Assembly: GCA_030407315.1 (NCBI GenBank)
Contig: JALQPE010002293.1
Coordinates: 1-64,000, forward strand
DNA length: 64,000 bases
DNA from: Asparagopsis taxiformis
Taxonomy: Eukaryota > Rhodophyta > Florideophyceae > Bonnemaisoniales > Bonnemaisoniaceae
Direction: 5' to 3'
The notes beneath the pieces were generated by a model, which was not told where the DNA came from, did not search any database, and saw only the letters and a program-made list of their open reading frames with translations. A program made the position numbers and the translations under genes. Of this stretch, positions 11,654 through 21,249 are shown piece by piece. Position 1 is the first letter of the stretch. Every line of letters begins with the position of its first letter.

Positions 11654-12624
11654 ATGTTCCGCAAGAAAAAAGCCTACGGCCAGGTGACAATCGTCGAAGA
11701 CGAGCCCGAACTCAGCGACGAATTCAACGACCTCGGCCTCAAAGAACACAAGCCACGCAACAGCGACGACGAAGACCTCGACCAATTGACCACGCACGAA
11801 CTGCAGCACCTCGCGGTGACGTCCGCGCAGACCGGCAAGGAGAGCACAGCGCGCGCGCTACGTCTCGCAAACGAGGCGCGCGAAATGGGCGTGGCGACCG
11901 CGCAGAACATGCACGACCAGACGCAGCAGCTGGAGAAAATGTCGGAAGAAATCGAGGTGGTGCACAACTATCTCGACCGATCCGAACGTACGTATCAACG
12001 CATATCTAGCCCATTTCGCGACGCATCTGCACGCCACTGACACCTCCATCGCGTCGCGTCGCGTCGCATCGCGCAGGAATCATCGACAAAATGAGCAAGC
12101 CCATCATCGCGCGCGTGTTCCAGCGCAAAAAGGCGGGCGCAAAGGCGCTTGACAAGGCGCGCGGCTCGCGAAAGGAGCGCGAGTTGCGCGAGGAGACGCG
12201 TCTGCAAGGCGTTGATGGCCTCGATTTGAAGCGCATGGCCGCGGATAAGGGCGACGCGCCGCTGACGATGGCGGATTTGGACGCGGATGACGAGGCGGAA
12301 ACGGCCGCCGTGGCCGCGACGACCGGCGGCGTCCGGGCGAGACTGTTTGGAAAGGGCAAGGAAAGTCCCGTTGCGGTCAGGGATGCGCGCGAGATTAGGG
12401 AGGATTATTCGCAGTATTCAAAGGATGTGGCGCAGGTTATGAGAGAGCAGGATGAGGATCTTGACCATATTTCGGCCGCGGTGGCGGATATGAAGCTGCT
12501 GGCTGGCGCGATGACGAATGAGCTCGAGTATCAGGATAAGCTGATTCATGAAGTGCAGGACTTTACTACGGAGACTTCGAGGAGGACCAAGGCGAATGCG
12601 AGGAAGGTTAATAGGATTAAGTAG
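11654..12624 (+). CDS. Qb+Qc SNARE of the SNAP-25/29/33 family
   Basis: Membrane-fusion protein supplying two helices to a SNARE bundle. Exon 1 runs 11654-11987. A GT-AG intron of 89 nt (11988-12076, donor GTACGT, with GTCGC repeats near its 3' end) leads to exon 2 (12077-12624). The product is 293 residues. The first SNARE motif spans about residues 55-120 (STARALRLANEAREMGVATA, then DQTQQLEKMSEEIE). The second fills the C-terminus, with the ionic-layer glutamine in MTNELEYQDKLIHEVQDF. There is no transmembrane helix. The linker has no cysteine cluster, so palmitoyl anchoring as in SNAP-25 is unlikely and a SNAP29/SNAP33-like form is more probable. Acidic N-terminus. Confidence 0.88.
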
Positions 12625-13228
12625 TGCGCATTCATTGCTGGCGTGCGTCGTTGTTGGAATTGTGCAGGTGTTTGGGATGTTTGGAGATTTAATTTTAGTT
12701 GTAATATGGCGGATGATATTTGATTGAAGAATTGATCGTTGGATGCCGTCCACTCGTTGTTTACCCTCCTCGCAAACACCTCATACGCACGGAAATGCAA
12801 TATATCACACGGTTTACACGTGCTGAGGCACCACGTCTTGAGTGGTATATGACATTTCCGTACAGTTGTCGAAAATTATTTGGCTCATCTTCCGCATCAC
12901 AGCGAACTGCTCTACAATGTAAACTGGACTTGGTGCGCATGAGACAATTTTGCAAATATTCAATCTTATATCCATTGACAGCAGTTACAAGGGTAACCGC
13001 TTATTTTCAAGATGTCGCCAGTCTACCTCGCTCAGCCTGATTAATCTCACACCGCACAGGATGCGTCTATCCAAACGAAACTGCATCCCAATCTTTCCAC
13101 CACATACCACCCCACAGGAACCCGTCCAATATCTTCATAAAAACAGCCAGCCAAACACACCACATCCATTCATTCCAACTACAACACACGCCCTCCCAGC
13201 GCCCATACAGACCATCCCGTCCATCACC
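12625..13228. other. Intergenic region / 5' leader of the RND gene
   Basis: Between the SNARE stop and the preferred RND start at 13229. An in-frame ATG at 13061 could extend the RND protein by 56 residues, but that extension is proline/threonine-rich and low in complexity. A TATAAA-like CATAAAAA occurs near 13136. No other feature was seen. Confidence 0.35.
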
Positions 13229-16012
13229 ATGCAACGCCCACACACAACACTCGACCAACCGTCCCCCGACCGAAACCGCGCCCCAATCCCCAATGTCGCT
13301 TCCAGAATCGACGCGCGCATGCGCCGTATCTTCTTCCAGCTCGGCTGGTTCGTTGCTGCACATCCCCTCAAACTAATTCCAATCACCCTATTATTCACCC
13401 TCGCCACCCTCTCAGGCCTCGTCCGATTCCACTCCGAAACACGCGCGTCCCAGCTATGGATCCCCCAATCAACCGTCGCCGTCCACAACAGCCAGTATGT
13501 CGAAGCCCATTACGGCCGCACAGTCCTCGCCTCATCGATTCTCTTCGTTGCCACCACCGACACCCCCAATCTCGCGACCAAGCGAGCCATGCTGCAAATG
13601 CTGGACGTCGCCGAGGAGGGTTTCCGCGTCACTGCCGCGCCCATCCATGAAAACGGCGCCGATGGTACAATCATTACCTTTCCAGAACGGTGCATTCGTA
13701 CTGCTGATCGAGATGCAAACTCGCTGTGTAGGTCCATTTCAGCCTTCAATTTGTTCTATGATCATCGGTTAGTCGTGCCCGCAGATGATGCGTCTGTGGA
13801 TTTCTTTGCCACTGTTAGAGCTGGCTTGCAGAGCATGGATGATGCTACTGTGCGAAACATCCTGGAGAATCAACCGAATGGGACTTTTGATTTGTCACCG
13901 TTCAATGCTGAGGAGACTTTCGGAGGGGTCTCCGGCTCTGGTGATTCGTTCTCTGTATCGGCCATGCGCTATATTCAGCTTGTAGAAAATAACGGGATTC
14001 AGGAAGGTGGATCTGTTGTAGACAAGGAGGCCCAAGATCTTGAGGAACAGTGGGTGGAAACACTTCTTGAAACAACACCCCTTCTGCAGACAACATCGAT
14101 CAAATGGTTTGTCGAAAACAAATTCACTCAGCTGCAAGCATTTCTGGTGTCATTATCAGACGATCTCCCCCTTCTCTCGATTGGATTTTCACTCCTAACA
14201 ATCTATGTCGTACTCTTCCTCGGTGACTTTCACACAATCCGCTCACATATGCTGCTGGCAATCGCGGCACTTATCACACCTGGTCTGGCACTCGCTGCCT
14301 GTTTTGGTATCTCATCCGCGCTGGGTATGTTCTATGGCCCAGTCCATCAGGTTCTTCCGCTGGTTGTCATCGGTATCGGCATCGATGATTGCTTCCATAT
14401 TACACGTGCAGCTGACGACATAAACCGAAAGGAGCATCATGCAGACAAACCAACCCGTCTCAAGGTCGCGCTGGCGATCAGCTCGTCGGGAAGTGCAATC
14501 ACGGTCACAAGTTTCACGAATGTTGTTGTGTTTCTCGTTAGTTCCGTTACCAAGCTACCAGCACTGCGATATTTTACACTGTGGGCTGCCATAGGTGTGT
14601 TCTTCGCGTGGGCGTTTGCTCTGACGTTCTATACTGCATTTGTGACACTTGATATGCGCCGGGTTGATGGCAAGCGTCGCGATTGCTGTCCGTGTTTCCG
14701 GCCTGTAGAGGAGGTCAAGGAGCTGAATTGGTTCAAGAAGCGGCCAGGTGGATTCAGTAGATTTTTTGGTGAGACGTTTGGACCGTTCATTACGGGTCGA
14801 GTTGTTCGAGTCATTATCCTTATTTTGTTCATGGCAGCCTTGGGTGTGTGTGGCTATGCAACCTCGAGGTTGTACCTCAAGTTTCAACTTTCTTTCCTTT
14901 ACCCGAAAGGGTCTCCTGCTCGGGAATTCCAAGATGCCATTGATGAATACTATGAGCTTGGCGCCCCCACCGATATTTATATTCGGGAAAGAGACCTGTC
15001 GGATGTTGATAATCAGAAACGACTTTTGGAGTTGTGCGATACGAATGGAGTACTCGCCAATAATGAGTGGCTTCAGAGCAGTTCAATAGACTGTTGGTAT
15101 ACACAAATGCGACAAGCGAACAGCATTGAGGATGGCAGTTTCATAGATTCAGGCGTTTTTACCGAAATGGTCGAGAGATTCATATCCTCCGGCTCCGGTG
15201 CTCGCTACAGAAATGACATCATCATCAGCAGCAGCAACGATGTTATTGGATGTCGCATAGGAGCGCAGTACATTCACAGAGCGACAAACAATGATGAAAT
15301 CGATGCACTGCGAAGTGTGCGAGAAGCGGCTGATTCTGTTGGGTTTGGAAACGACGATGATGGATTCCCGGCAGCATTCCCATATGTATTCCTGGATACT
15401 TTCACTGAGCAGTACAATGTACTTCCGAAAGAGATGGCCATCTCATTGGGTTCTGCTGTTGGAGCGATTGCACTGGTTTGCTTTGTTCTGGTCGGGAATA
15501 TTCTCGTAGCGGGGCTGTGCATGGTGGTAGTCGGGATGATCGTTGTTGATATGTTGGGACTGATGCATCTATCTGAAATCAACTTGAATTCAGTCAGTGT
15601 GCTTGTTCTCGTACTTTCAACTGGCTTCTCTGTCGATTTCGTCGTGCACATCGTTCGTTCATTCCTAGAACAAGTGGGAAGCCGACAAGAACGCGCGATC
15701 AAGGCGCTTGTTACTATGGGTCCACCAGTGTTCTATGCAGGATTTTCTACGTTTCTGGCGATCGCTGTCCTGGCATTTGCTAAATCTTATGTATTTCAAG
15801 TTTTGTTTCAAGGTTTAACTTTCTTGATCGCCCTGGGCTTCCTTCATGGTCTCGTTCTGTGCCCTGTGGGTTTGTCTCTTATTGGCCCTGCAAGTATTCA
15901 CGCAAGCGAAAAGGATAAGTCTGAACGGGAGTGCGAGCTTGAACGACAAGCAGAAGAGAAAATATTGATCTTGGAACGGCAGCTGACCTGTTCAGGGCTC
16001 AGTAGCGCATGA
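13229..16012 (+). CDS. Patched/NPC1-type RND membrane transporter with sterol-sensing domain
   Basis: Likely an RND-superfamily permease for sterols or other lipids, related to Patched, PTCHD and NPC1. ATG 13229 (context CACCATGC) gives 927 residues; the frame is open further upstream, including an ATG at 13061. TM1 lies near residue 45-65 (PLKLIPITLLFTLATLSGLV). A large lumenal loop is followed by a five-helix sterol-sensing block beginning LPLLSIGFSLLTIYVVLFLG. It contains VVIGIGIDDCFHI, the RND GxxxDD proton-relay-like motif. A second lumenal loop and a second block (ISLGSAVGAIALVCFVLVG to FLHGLVLCPVGLSL) repeat the pattern, including STGFSVDFVVHIV. The C-terminal tail is charged. Two 1+5 TM halves are as expected for the family. 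An LTR begins 44 bp after the stop. Substrate unknown. Confidence 0.87.
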   Translation: MQRPHTTLDQPSPDRNRAPIPNVASRIDARMRRIFFQLGWFVAAHPLKLIPITLLFTLATLSGLVRFHSETRASQLWIPQSTVAVHNSQYVEAHYGRTVLASSILFVATTDTPNLATKRAMLQMLDVAEEGFRVTAAPIHENGADGTIITFPERCIRTADRDANSLCRSISAFNLFYDHRLVVPADDASVDFFATVRAGLQSMDDATVRNILENQPNGTFDLSPFNAEETFGGVSGSGDSFSVSAMRYIQLVENNGIQEGGSVVDKEAQDLEEQWVETLLETTPLLQTTSIKWFVENKFTQLQAFLVSLSDDLPLLSIGFSLLTIYVVLFLGDFHTIRSHMLLAIAALITPGLALAACFGISSALGMFYGPVHQVLPLVVIGIGIDDCFHITRAADDINRKEHHADKPTRLKVALAISSSGSAITVTSFTNVVVFLVSSVTKLPALRYFTLWAAIGVFFAWAFALTFYTAFVTLDMRRVDGKRRDCCPCFRPVEEVKELNWFKKRPGGFSRFFGETFGPFITGRVVRVIILILFMAALGVCGYATSRLYLKFQLSFLYPKGSPAREFQDAIDEYYELGAPTDIYIRERDLSDVDNQKRLLELCDTNGVLANNEWLQSSSIDCWYTQMRQANSIEDGSFIDSGVFTEMVERFISSGSGARYRNDIIISSSNDVIGCRIGAQYIHRATNNDEIDALRSVREAADSVGFGNDDDGFPAAFPYVFLDTFTEQYNVLPKEMAISLGSAVGAIALVCFVLVGNILVAGLCMVVVGMIVVDMLGLMHLSEINLNSVSVLVLVLSTGFSVDFVVHIVRSFLEQVGSRQERAIKALVTMGPPVFYAGFSTFLAIAVLAFAKSYVFQVLFQGLTFLIALGFLHGLVLCPVGLSLIGPASIHASEKDKSERECELERQAEEKILILERQLTCSGLSSA

Positions 16013-16056
16013 TGAGGTTCAGATATCTGACTCAGATATGTCCCTACAGTGGGGGG

Positions 16057-16347
16057 TGTACTGAATCTACCAGCGGTACAGCGGGTAGTATTTAAGCCAA
16101 TCAGACCAACTCGTGAGATGAATTGGACCAATGGCATCAACTCGTCCAACACATGGCCCGGCATTCTCGGTGGCCCCAGTGTGCACCAATCACATCAACT
16201 CGTCCTCACAAAGTATGATGAATTGGACTATTTCCTGGCCTGTAGTTGGCCAGGAACAATCTGGTGATCGGAAAGCTGAAAAAATTACCGCCGGCAGTAG
16301 CCTTCATTTCAGCCCGTCTGGGAGGGGTCGGGTCGCCGACCAGTTTG
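16057..16347 (-). mobile_element. Left part of copia-type LTR 'C', split by element A
   Basis: Begins TGTACTGAATC, directly after a run of Gs. It is nearly identical to the reverse complement of about 54820-55110, where it abuts copia polymerase remnants. The rest of this copy lies beyond the inserted element A, at 25752-26213. Together the two halves make about 750 bp, the same length as the other copy. No obvious 5-bp target duplication flanks this copy, so it may be a truncated element end rather than a simple solo LTR. Confidence 0.75.
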
Positions 16348-16464
16348 TGTGGAAGAATGTGTTTACGATTTGGATGCCTGTCTTTATTGTTGATCGTCGC
16401 GACGGTGAGTTTGTTTAAATAGGATAATGTGCTGTAAATACTGTAATTTATGAGTTGTTCGTTA
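16348..16464 (-). repeat. 3' LTR of element A
   Basis: 117 bp, matching 25635-25751 apart from the terminal dinucleotide (TA in place of CA). Confidence 0.9.
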
Positions 16465-16533
16465 AGTTGTTCGGGAGAGTGAAGCATGGTGCTGGACACG
16501 GGGCGGAAAGAGAAAGTTGTTCGTCAGTCGCCG

Positions 16534-16645
16534 TGCTGGAGATCAAATGTATCTCGTGTCGTTTTATTGTTTGGTGTCCGCTGGCGGCGAGTATTTATAC
16601 TGTGATGAGGGTACTGTAAGAAGGTGTAAGTAGAGTTATTCGTCA
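16534..16645 (-). repeat. 3' LTR of element B
   Basis: 112 bp, identical to 21138-21249 except at the third base. Confidence 0.9.
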
Positions 16646-16690
16646 TCGTGAGCCGCGATGTGTGTGCGTCACGGAAAGTAGAGTTATTCG

Positions 16691-19168
16691 TCAGTCGCCG
16701 CGTGATGCAGACGCAGAGAGGCGAAGGAGAGGCAGTTTTTCTTTGAATTGAGCGGTTTTCAACGATTTGGTTAGTAGGTCGGCCGGATTGCGTGCGGATG
16801 GTATGTGTGATGGGATGATGTTGCCAAGTTGAACTTGCTCCCTGATCCAATGGTATTTGATGTCGATGTGGCGGGACTTTGGGGTTGGGTATTTGGCAGT
16901 TGCTGAGCTGATGGCAGCGGTGTTGTCGATATGAATTGTGGTAGGTCCGGGAGAGGGATGACCTAGTTCGGAAAGTAAGGCGCGGAGTGTACATAGGTTT
17001 TGTGTGGTGTGGAATGTGGCGATATATTCCGCTGCATGCGTAGAGGTGGATATGTTCGGTTTTCGCTTGGATTGCCAGGAGATGGGTGCTCCATTGTAAA
17101 ATATTACAGTGCCACTTGTTGAGCGACGTGTGTCAGGGCAGGAAGCATGGTCGGCATCAGAGAATGCGGTTAGATGTGTCTTGAATCCACGCGGGAACAG
17201 TATACCGGTGTGTATGGTGCCTTTTAAGTATCGTAGGGTGCGAATGGCCGCATGCCAGAGGTTATTTGTTGGTTTCTGGGCGTACCGACCAAGATATCCG
17301 ACGATAAAGGCGATGTCGGGCCGAGTGGAATCGGCTAGGTAGCGGAGTGATCCAATGAGTCCCATGTAGTCATGTGTAGTGGTGTCAAGTGGTGTGGAAT
17401 CTTGGTTGGGTGTGATTAGTTCTGAAGCGATCGGGGATGTGGCTGGTGTGGAGGCAGATTGGCCAAATTTATCGAGGACTGATTGAATGTATCCAGGTTG
17501 GGATATAGAAATTCCTTTACCGGAGTGGGTGACTTTCCATCCAATAATGTGGTGGACCTTGCCGAGGTCTTTGAACTTATATTTTTGTTGAAGTTGGGTT
17601 TTGACGCGGCGCAGAAGGGGTTGGTGGTTAGTGACCACCAGAAAGTCATCCACTGTGATGACTAAAAGAACGAAGTGGGAGGGGTTCTTGGTGCGGCGTA
17701 TGATGAATGAACAGGTGTCTGAGGATAGGCGCTGGAAGTTCGCGAGAGTGAGGTATTTTGCGAGGCCTTCGGTGAATATTTTGCAGGCTTGTCGCGTGCC
17801 ATACATGTTTCCGGTTAAGTGAGCGGCGTGATTGGGGTACTTGACAGAACCGTCAAAGCGTTTGGGCTGCTGGACGAATATGTTTCTGTCTTCATTGAAA
17901 AGCTCGTGCAAGAACGCGCTTTCTAGATCCCAATGGTATGTGTCGTAATTGTGAGCGGCGGCGAGGCTAAGAGCTGTGCGTATGGCATCTCTGTGAGCAA
18001 CAGGGCTGGCGAGGTCGTCAGGATCGTAGTGTACGCCAGAGATTTGGCGATCACCTCGGAGAGTGCATCTCGCTTTGCGTATGGTTGGGTTTCCATCGCT
18101 GTCTCGTTTAACTTTTAGCACCATTGTGACGGGAAGGAGCTTTGTAGAGGGAGGTAGTTGTGATAGTGGTATAAAGGTGAGTACGCCTTTTTCTTCCAGG
18201 CTGTCCAGCTCTGTATTCCATGCGATTTCCCATTGGTCGGCATCTGTAGCAGTCCGGGCTTGCTTGAGGGTGCGCGGTTCGGTGAAGGTCTCGGACGTGG
18301 ACGAGACCGCGAGTGCAGTGTCCGCTGGTTCAGTGGTGCTGACAGGATCTGAAGATGGTTTGTATACTGTAAAGTCGGATATTCGGCAGCGGGATGTCTT
18401 GTTTGTCGCCGGATTGTATACGTGGTAGTGACGGTAATCTTGTCTGCCGATGTAATGGACGAGAATGGCTCGGGCATCCAGTTTGTTGTGCGGCGAGGGA
18501 TCGTGAATGTAGCCCTGTGTGCCGAAGGGGAGTAAGGATTTAACGTCTGGTTTGGTTTCGTACCAGAGGGCGGCGGGTAGTTGGCCAGTTGCGGAATGGG
18601 GAAGGTGATTGTGCACATCTGTGGCAGCCATGAGTGCGAATGGCCAGAGAGTGAGGGGGAGGTTGGAAGTCAGTAGGTTGGCACGCGCCGTGTTCATCAG
18701 TGAGCGGTTTATACGCTCAGCGAGGGAATTCTCCTGTGGCGTATGTGGAATTGTAGGATGTGTGATAATGTGGTTTTGGTCATAGAAATCGCGGAGGTCG
18801 CGAGTGTAGTATTCCAGAGCGTTGTCCGATGTGAGGTCGGTTATATGATGGGGTGTAGAGTTGTGTGTGCGGTTTATATGGTGCTTGATATACGCGGCAG
18901 CATGAGATTTGGTGGCGGCACAGTGCGTGACTAGAAAGCGACTGCCCTCGTCGAGGAATGTGGCGAAGTATTTGTCTGTTTGCGTTGCGTGGTTTGGGAG
19001 TGGACCGCAAATGTCGGTGTGTAAGTGTGCACCGATTGGTGCGGTGCGTGGGTGGCGACGGAAGGGAGCGGCGTGTTTCTTTCCAACTGAACAGCCTGAG
19101 CAGGTGATTTTTGGTGGTATGCGGAGTAGTGAAGGTGGCATGCCGTCTACTAAGTTGTGTTTGGCCAT
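16691..19168 (-). CDS. Copia B pol: integrase, reverse transcriptase, RNase H
   Basis: Enzyme part of the element B polyprotein, 825 residues in this frame. It opens with the GAG-pre-integrase zinc region (CSGCSVGKKHAAPF). The integrase core follows, with D in LHTDICGP, D in LTSDNALEYY and E in TPQENSLAERINR. Reverse transcriptase has the copia motif DLESAFLHELFNED and a catalytic TVDDFLVV (TVDD rather than the usual YVDD). RNase H has FSDADHASC, HAAEYIA and IHIDNTAAISSA, then the closing PADLLTKSL. It ends in RGD-stop. The upstream part of the polyprotein lies in another frame, so expression would need two frame changes or repair of sequence errors. Confidence 0.9.
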   Translation of the reverse strand: MAKHNLVDGMPPSLLRIPPKITCSGCSVGKKHAAPFRRHPRTAPIGAHLHTDICGPLPNHATQTDKYFATFLDEGSRFLVTHCAATKSHAAAYIKHHINRTHNSTPHHITDLTSDNALEYYTRDLRDFYDQNHIITHPTIPHTPQENSLAERINRSLMNTARANLLTSNLPLTLWPFALMAATDVHNHLPHSATGQLPAALWYETKPDVKSLLPFGTQGYIHDPSPHNKLDARAILVHYIGRQDYRHYHVYNPATNKTSRCRISDFTVYKPSSDPVSTTEPADTALAVSSTSETFTEPRTLKQARTATDADQWEIAWNTELDSLEEKGVLTFIPLSQLPPSTKLLPVTMVLKVKRDSDGNPTIRKARCTLRGDRQISGVHYDPDDLASPVAHRDAIRTALSLAAAHNYDTYHWDLESAFLHELFNEDRNIFVQQPKRFDGSVKYPNHAAHLTGNMYGTRQACKIFTEGLAKYLTLANFQRLSSDTCSFIIRRTKNPSHFVLLVITVDDFLVVTNHQPLLRRVKTQLQQKYKFKDLGKVHHIIGWKVTHSGKGISISQPGYIQSVLDKFGQSASTPATSPIASELITPNQDSTPLDTTTHDYMGLIGSLRYLADSTRPDIAFIVGYLGRYAQKPTNNLWHAAIRTLRYLKGTIHTGILFPRGFKTHLTAFSDADHASCPDTRRSTSGTVIFYNGAPISWQSKRKPNISTSTHAAEYIATFHTTQNLCTLRALLSELGHPSPGPTTIHIDNTAAISSATAKYPTPKSRHIDIKYHWIREQVQLGNIIPSHIPSARNPADLLTKSLKTAQFKEKLPLLRLSASASRGD

Positions 19169-19653
19169 GTAATGGATCTTGCTAGGATGAGCGTGGTTCA
19201 GTTTTAAGTGCCACTTGTGATAGTCGCAAACGGTGGATGGGAGGGAAGCTGTGACGCGTGGGCGGGGTTTCGTGCTGATGCGTTGGGATGTGAGAATTGG
19301 CTTGGGCGGGGGCGTCTGGGGGAAGTTATTCTTCTGGAGCGTCGAGCTGGCAGGGCTTTCTTGATGGATTTTTTTGGGGCATTAGGATGTCTTTGTGTTC
19401 TGCGGAGAGGAACTTCGTTTCTGGATTTGGAAGTGCGGGAGCGGTTGTGCGGAAAAGCTCGGGCAGCTTGTGCATGGTTTGGCTTGGTGCGGTTTGGTTT
19501 TTGATGGCGTTGGCTGGGGATAGATGGACGACGGTTGGTGGTTACAGCATAGAGATTGTTTTCTGTGCGTTTCGCGCGGAGAATTACATCTCGTTTACGA
19601 GGGGGTCGGGATTGTTTTTTTGATGTAGGCAAAGTTCTTTTGGAAGAGAACAT
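19169..19653 (-). pseudogene. Copia B linker between protease and integrase, frameshifted
   Basis: By comparison with element A, this stretch encodes the region between the protease and the integrase zinc domain (NNLYAVTT in B corresponds to NMYRITT in A). It joins the gag-protease frame at an A7 tract on the coding strand (19615-19621) and the pol frame near 19215, each with a one-base shift. The region is basic and repetitive. Confidence 0.65.
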
Positions 19654-20941
19654 CGTGGTGTTTAGTGATTTGGCTGACTGACAGGAGATTTTGTTCTAGC
19701 TCTGGAACGACAACTGCGGTATGTGGGGGAATCTTGTTGTTGTGAGCGGCGGGTATTGTGACAAGGTCTCGGTGAGTGATAGCTGCTGGTCTTCCATCGG
19801 CGGTGATAGTGGATGAGTGAGTCACGGACATTCCTGGTGGGGCGTGCTTGAGGTGTGTGGGGTTAGCGGCAGAATCCAGGAGGTAGGTTGTGTCGGAGTG
19901 TTGACTTACATCGTCATCGGAATGCACGGGTGTATCGGGTGGGAATGCAGGCGTGGTGGGCGTGTCATGGGAAATGACGGATAGATTGTCGATTGCGTTT
20001 TTGGCGGAGGGATGACGCGTGGTGGTGTTTGAGCGAGAGGGTTGTGGGTGACGTTGGCGCATTCTACACGCAGATGTGGTGTGGGTGTGAGTGCCGTGAA
20101 ATGTGCACCAAGGACCAAAATATCCGGGTGGTGACGGGATGTTGGTCGTAGGGTGGAACCTGTGGGGGCGGTTGAAGTGGTATGGACGGGAGCCGGGGAC
20201 GTGGGAAGTTTGGTGGAATGGGCGTCTGGTAAATCGAGCGCGCTGATTGGTAGTTGGTCTTGGAATACCAAGGTGGGCGGGGGGAGTGGACCGTTTGGTG
20301 ATGTCATCATGACGTACCATCATAGCGACAACCTGGTCGAATGAGAGGGGGTGGCCTGGATGGATGTCCTGGTGAGAGGAGATTGTGTGTAGAAGGTTGG
20401 TCCACTCTGGGTGAGATTCGAGGCCTTCAATGATGAAGCGAAGTGTGGTGTGTTCGTCTTCAATCTCTGGATAGCGAGCTTTTATCATACGGGTTCGGAC
20501 GTCTTGATGTTTTTTGATGTATTCGGTCACAGTGTAGGACGGATCCCAAGTGGTTTTTCGAGCTAGCCTGAGGAGGTGTTCATGAGTATCTTGTGGGTCT
20601 GGTGTAGTCGCTTTGTGTTTGATCTTCGCATAGAGGAGGTGCATAGGGCCTTTAAGCTCGGTCTCTGTGAAATTTTTGAGAATTTCAGAGGAGAGTGTAG
20701 TGATCACAAGGAGTTGTGCTTGTGTGTGATGTGTGAGGTGAGTTTCGAAGGACGGATGTTGGTCAGCGACAGGGATGGGGTTGAATAGGTAGTAGAGTAC
20801 GTTCTGTGTGCGGGCAAAGTGTTCGACACTGATGCTCCATGGGATGTAATTGGTGGATGTGAGTGTTGGTATTTCGAGATGGTGTTGGATCGCCAGTGGA
20901 GGTGTGGGTTGTTGTTCTGTGGGGTGGGGTTGATCTGTCAT
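19595..20941 (-). CDS. Copia B gag and protease
   Basis: 448 residues from ATG 20939-20941. The N-terminal gag capsid begins IPTLTSTNYIPWSISVEHFA, typical of copia UBN2-like gag. A nucleocapsid-like finger CTFHGTHTHTTSACR has C-H-H-C spacing. The aspartic protease motif LLDSAANPTHL follows, and then LVTIPAAHNNKIP and LEQNLLSVSQI. The frame ends at 19595 after an A7 tract, where the sister element A continues. The gag-protease fusion is as usual for Ty1/copia. Confidence 0.88.
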   Translation of the reverse strand: MTDQPHPTEQQPTPPLAIQHHLEIPTLTSTNYIPWSISVEHFARTQNVLYYLFNPIPVADQHPSFETHLTHHTQAQLLVITTLSSEILKNFTETELKGPMHLLYAKIKHKATTPDPQDTHEHLLRLARKTTWDPSYTVTEYIKKHQDVRTRMIKARYPEIEDEHTTLRFIIEGLESHPEWTNLLHTISSHQDIHPGHPLSFDQVVAMMVRHDDITKRSTPPAHLGIPRPTTNQRARFTRRPFHQTSHVPGSRPYHFNRPHRFHPTTNIPSPPGYFGPWCTFHGTHTHTTSACRMRQRHPQPSRSNTTTRHPSAKNAIDNLSVISHDTPTTPAFPPDTPVHSDDDVSQHSDTTYLLDSAANPTHLKHAPPGMSVTHSSTITADGRPAAITHRDLVTIPAAHNNKIPPHTAVVVPELEQNLLSVSQITKHHDVLFQKNFAYIKKTIPTPS

Positions 20942-21122
20942 TTCGGGAGGGGTGTGATGTGGCTTGTGCGTTTCCGGGATTGGTTGGTCAAGTGGTGTGG
21001 GCGGGATTGGTCTTCGCCAGAGTGTTGTAGCGAGATTGATCGTCGCTCTTCGCTGTAGTGGCGGGAAAGTGGTCGCCGGATTGGGTGGGCGGGTGGGTAA
21101 CTTGAGGCGTAGTGGTTAGCTT

Positions 21123-21137
21123 GCTGGGCGCATAACC
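21123..21137 (-). other. Primer binding site of element B (half-tRNA type)
   Basis: Directly inside the 5' LTR. On the element strand it reads GGTTATGCGCCCAGC. This resembles the complement of the anticodon arm of initiator tRNA-Met, the half-tRNA priming used by Drosophila copia, rather than the tRNA 3' end. Confidence 0.6.
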
Positions 21138-21249
21138 TGTTGGAGATCAAATGTATCTCGTGTCGTTTTATTGTTTGGTGTCCGCTGGCGGCGAGTATTT
21201 ATACTGTGATGAGGGTACTGTAAGAAGGTGTAAGTAGAGTTATTCGTCA
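21138..21249 (-). repeat. 5' LTR of element B
   Basis: 112 bp, TGTTGGAG to TTCGTCA, adjoining the cgccg target duplication. Confidence 0.9.

Larger units (their letters stand above)
16534..21249 (-). mobile_element. Ty1/copia element B nested in element A
   Basis: 4,716 bp with 112-bp LTRs at 16534-16645 and 21138-21249 (TG-C/T-TGGAGATC to ATTCGTCA), differing at one base. The 5-bp target duplication cgccg lies at 16529-16533 and 21250-21254. B sits in the last codons of A's pol: joining the A flanks restores an RGD-stop end like that of B's own pol. Orientation is minus, the same as A. Near-identical LTRs imply a recent insertion. Confidence 0.93.
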
